A DNA stretch of 14,754 nt from NCBI GenBank assembly GCA_024641445.1, contig JAHEDA010000035.1:1-14754 (forward strand), in the 5' to 3' direction. The stretch is from Gammaproteobacteria bacterium. GTDB lineage: Bacteria > Pseudomonadota > Gammaproteobacteria > UBA6429 > Thiohalophilaceae. Positions 14,119 to 14,754 of the stretch are shown here, piece after piece (the first letter of the stretch is position 1; each line of letters opens with the position of its first letter). The translations under genes were made by a program, and so were the position numbers. Below the pieces are notes generated by a model, which had not been told where the DNA came from, ran no database searches, and was given only the letters and a program-made list of their open reading frames with translations.

Positions 14119-14754
14119 TTATGCCTTGCGTCGTTTTAACCAGATGGTGATACCCGCCGCCACCAGGCCAATGGGGAACAGCAGCAGGAACACCACCGCG
14201 ATACTGATATAGCTGCTGGTGCTGAGGGTGATCTCCTTGCCAGGGACCTCGACGACAGGGATGTCGATCATGCTGTCATCGTGGCTGAGCCAGTTGACGA
14301 TGTTCTCACCCATCTTGTTATTACCCTGATTGCCGAGATAGGCGTTAGATAGAAAATCACCATCGCAGACCATGACGACACGTTGACTGTGTGTTGTCTT
14401 CTTTGCCTTATCGTTTTTCTTGTTGGCAGTCGCCGTAGCATCGTTAATCTCGCGGCTAAGGGCCAGGCCGATGGTCAAGGGGCCTGGGATGTCAGTACCC
14501 TTGTCAAAGCCGATGGCGCCCTTGAGGGGGCCGGTCTCGGACCAACTGCGTGGCACCGTGCGTAAAAAGCGTGCGGCATCCCAGCCGGATTTGTCTTTGC
14601 TCTCCAGACCACAGGCACGGGGATAGAGGGTGATCAGGTCAAAATTTTTGGTGATGGGGTGCGGCTCATACTCGGCCACCAGAGCAAATGAGGGGTCAGA
14701 GATACCGAGTAGTTGGGTCGTTGGATCAACGATGGTGCCAGGGACGACACTCAC
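14119..14754 (-). CDS. GldG-type ABC transporter auxiliary protein, C-terminal part (partial)
   Basis: The last 211 codons of a larger gene whose 5' end lies beyond the window. The visible part has a segment found in the GldG/ABC_transp_aux family (an ITKNFDLITLYPRACGLE stretch, then QRVVMVCDGDFLSNAYLG and NIVNWLSHDDSMIDI) and one C-terminal membrane helix at about 183-203 followed by KRRKA. In the family this protein contains a large periplasmic-type domain and is encoded after an ABC-2 permease and an ATPase, which would be upstream and out of view. An insert rich in Lys/Asn/Thr (NKKNDKAKKTTHSQ) looks flexible. The frame is open through base 14754, so the GTG there is not a real start. Confidence 0.8.
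   Translation of the reverse strand: MSVVPGTIVDPTTQLLGISDPSFALVAEYEPHPITKNFDLITLYPRACGLESKDKSGWDAARFLRTVPRSWSETGPLKGAIGFDKGTDIPGPLTIGLALSREINDATATANKKNDKAKKTTHSQRVVMVCDGDFLSNAYLGNQGNNKMGENIVNWLSHDDSMIDIPVVEVPGKEITLSTSSYISIAVVFLLLFPIGLVAAGITIWLKRRKA

Noticed and set aside
1..14754. Mobile elements, CRISPR arrays, tRNA or rRNA genes
   Set aside because: No transposase or integrase, no spaced repeat array, no tRNA or rRNA signatures were seen on either strand.

Overview
This window looks like a chromosomal segment of a free-living gammaproteobacterium (a betaproteobacterium is possible). The evidence is a DUF3579 gene, Ppk1/Ppx enzymes that resemble E. coli PPK1 and PPX, a PstS-OmpA fusion, MutM, and a GldG/DUF4340 pair. 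Genus cannot be named from what is visible. No rRNA, tRNA, insertion sequence, prophage or CRISPR array was seen. Gene density is high and base composition looks even.

Left part (1-885): the end of a minus-strand transcript carrying a DUF3579 gene, followed by about 450 bp of intergenic DNA. That stretch holds a minus-strand extended -10 promoter, two short inverted repeats and, next to the following gene, a probable Pho box.

Phosphate/polyphosphate block (886-7946): on the plus strand come a phosphate-binding protein fused to a peptidoglycan-binding OmpA domain, a SixA-type phosphohistidine phosphatase, a ribbon-helix-helix (RHH) protein, a very basic Lys/Ala-rich coiled-coil protein, and polyphosphate kinase ppk1. 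Exopolyphosphatase ppx faces ppk1 tail to tail from the minus strand. Pho-box-like 11-bp repeats lie before the PstS-OmpA gene, ppk1 and ppx, so phosphate sensing, polyP synthesis and polyP breakdown are probably co-regulated by PhoB. Between sixA and ppk1 sits the least familiar part of the window: a perfect 36-bp palindrome overlapping a sigma70-like promoter, then the RHH gene and the Lys/Ala-rich gene. I infer that this is a self-regulated accessory module, possibly for polyP granules or the nucleoid.

Right part (7947-14754): everything is on the minus strand and tightly spaced. In transcription order these are the C-terminal part of a GldG-type protein, a DUF4340 protein, mutM, an ABC export system (periplasmic adaptor without the usual alpha-helical hairpin, FtsX/MacB-type permease, LolD/MacB-type ATPase), an SPFH/prohibitin-like membrane protein, a YihX-like HAD phosphatase, and then ppx with its own Pho-type promoter.

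The best leads are the palindrome/RHH/Lys-Ala-rich module next to ppk1, the three Pho boxes, the PstS-OmpA fusion, and the hairpin-less adaptor of the ABC system.
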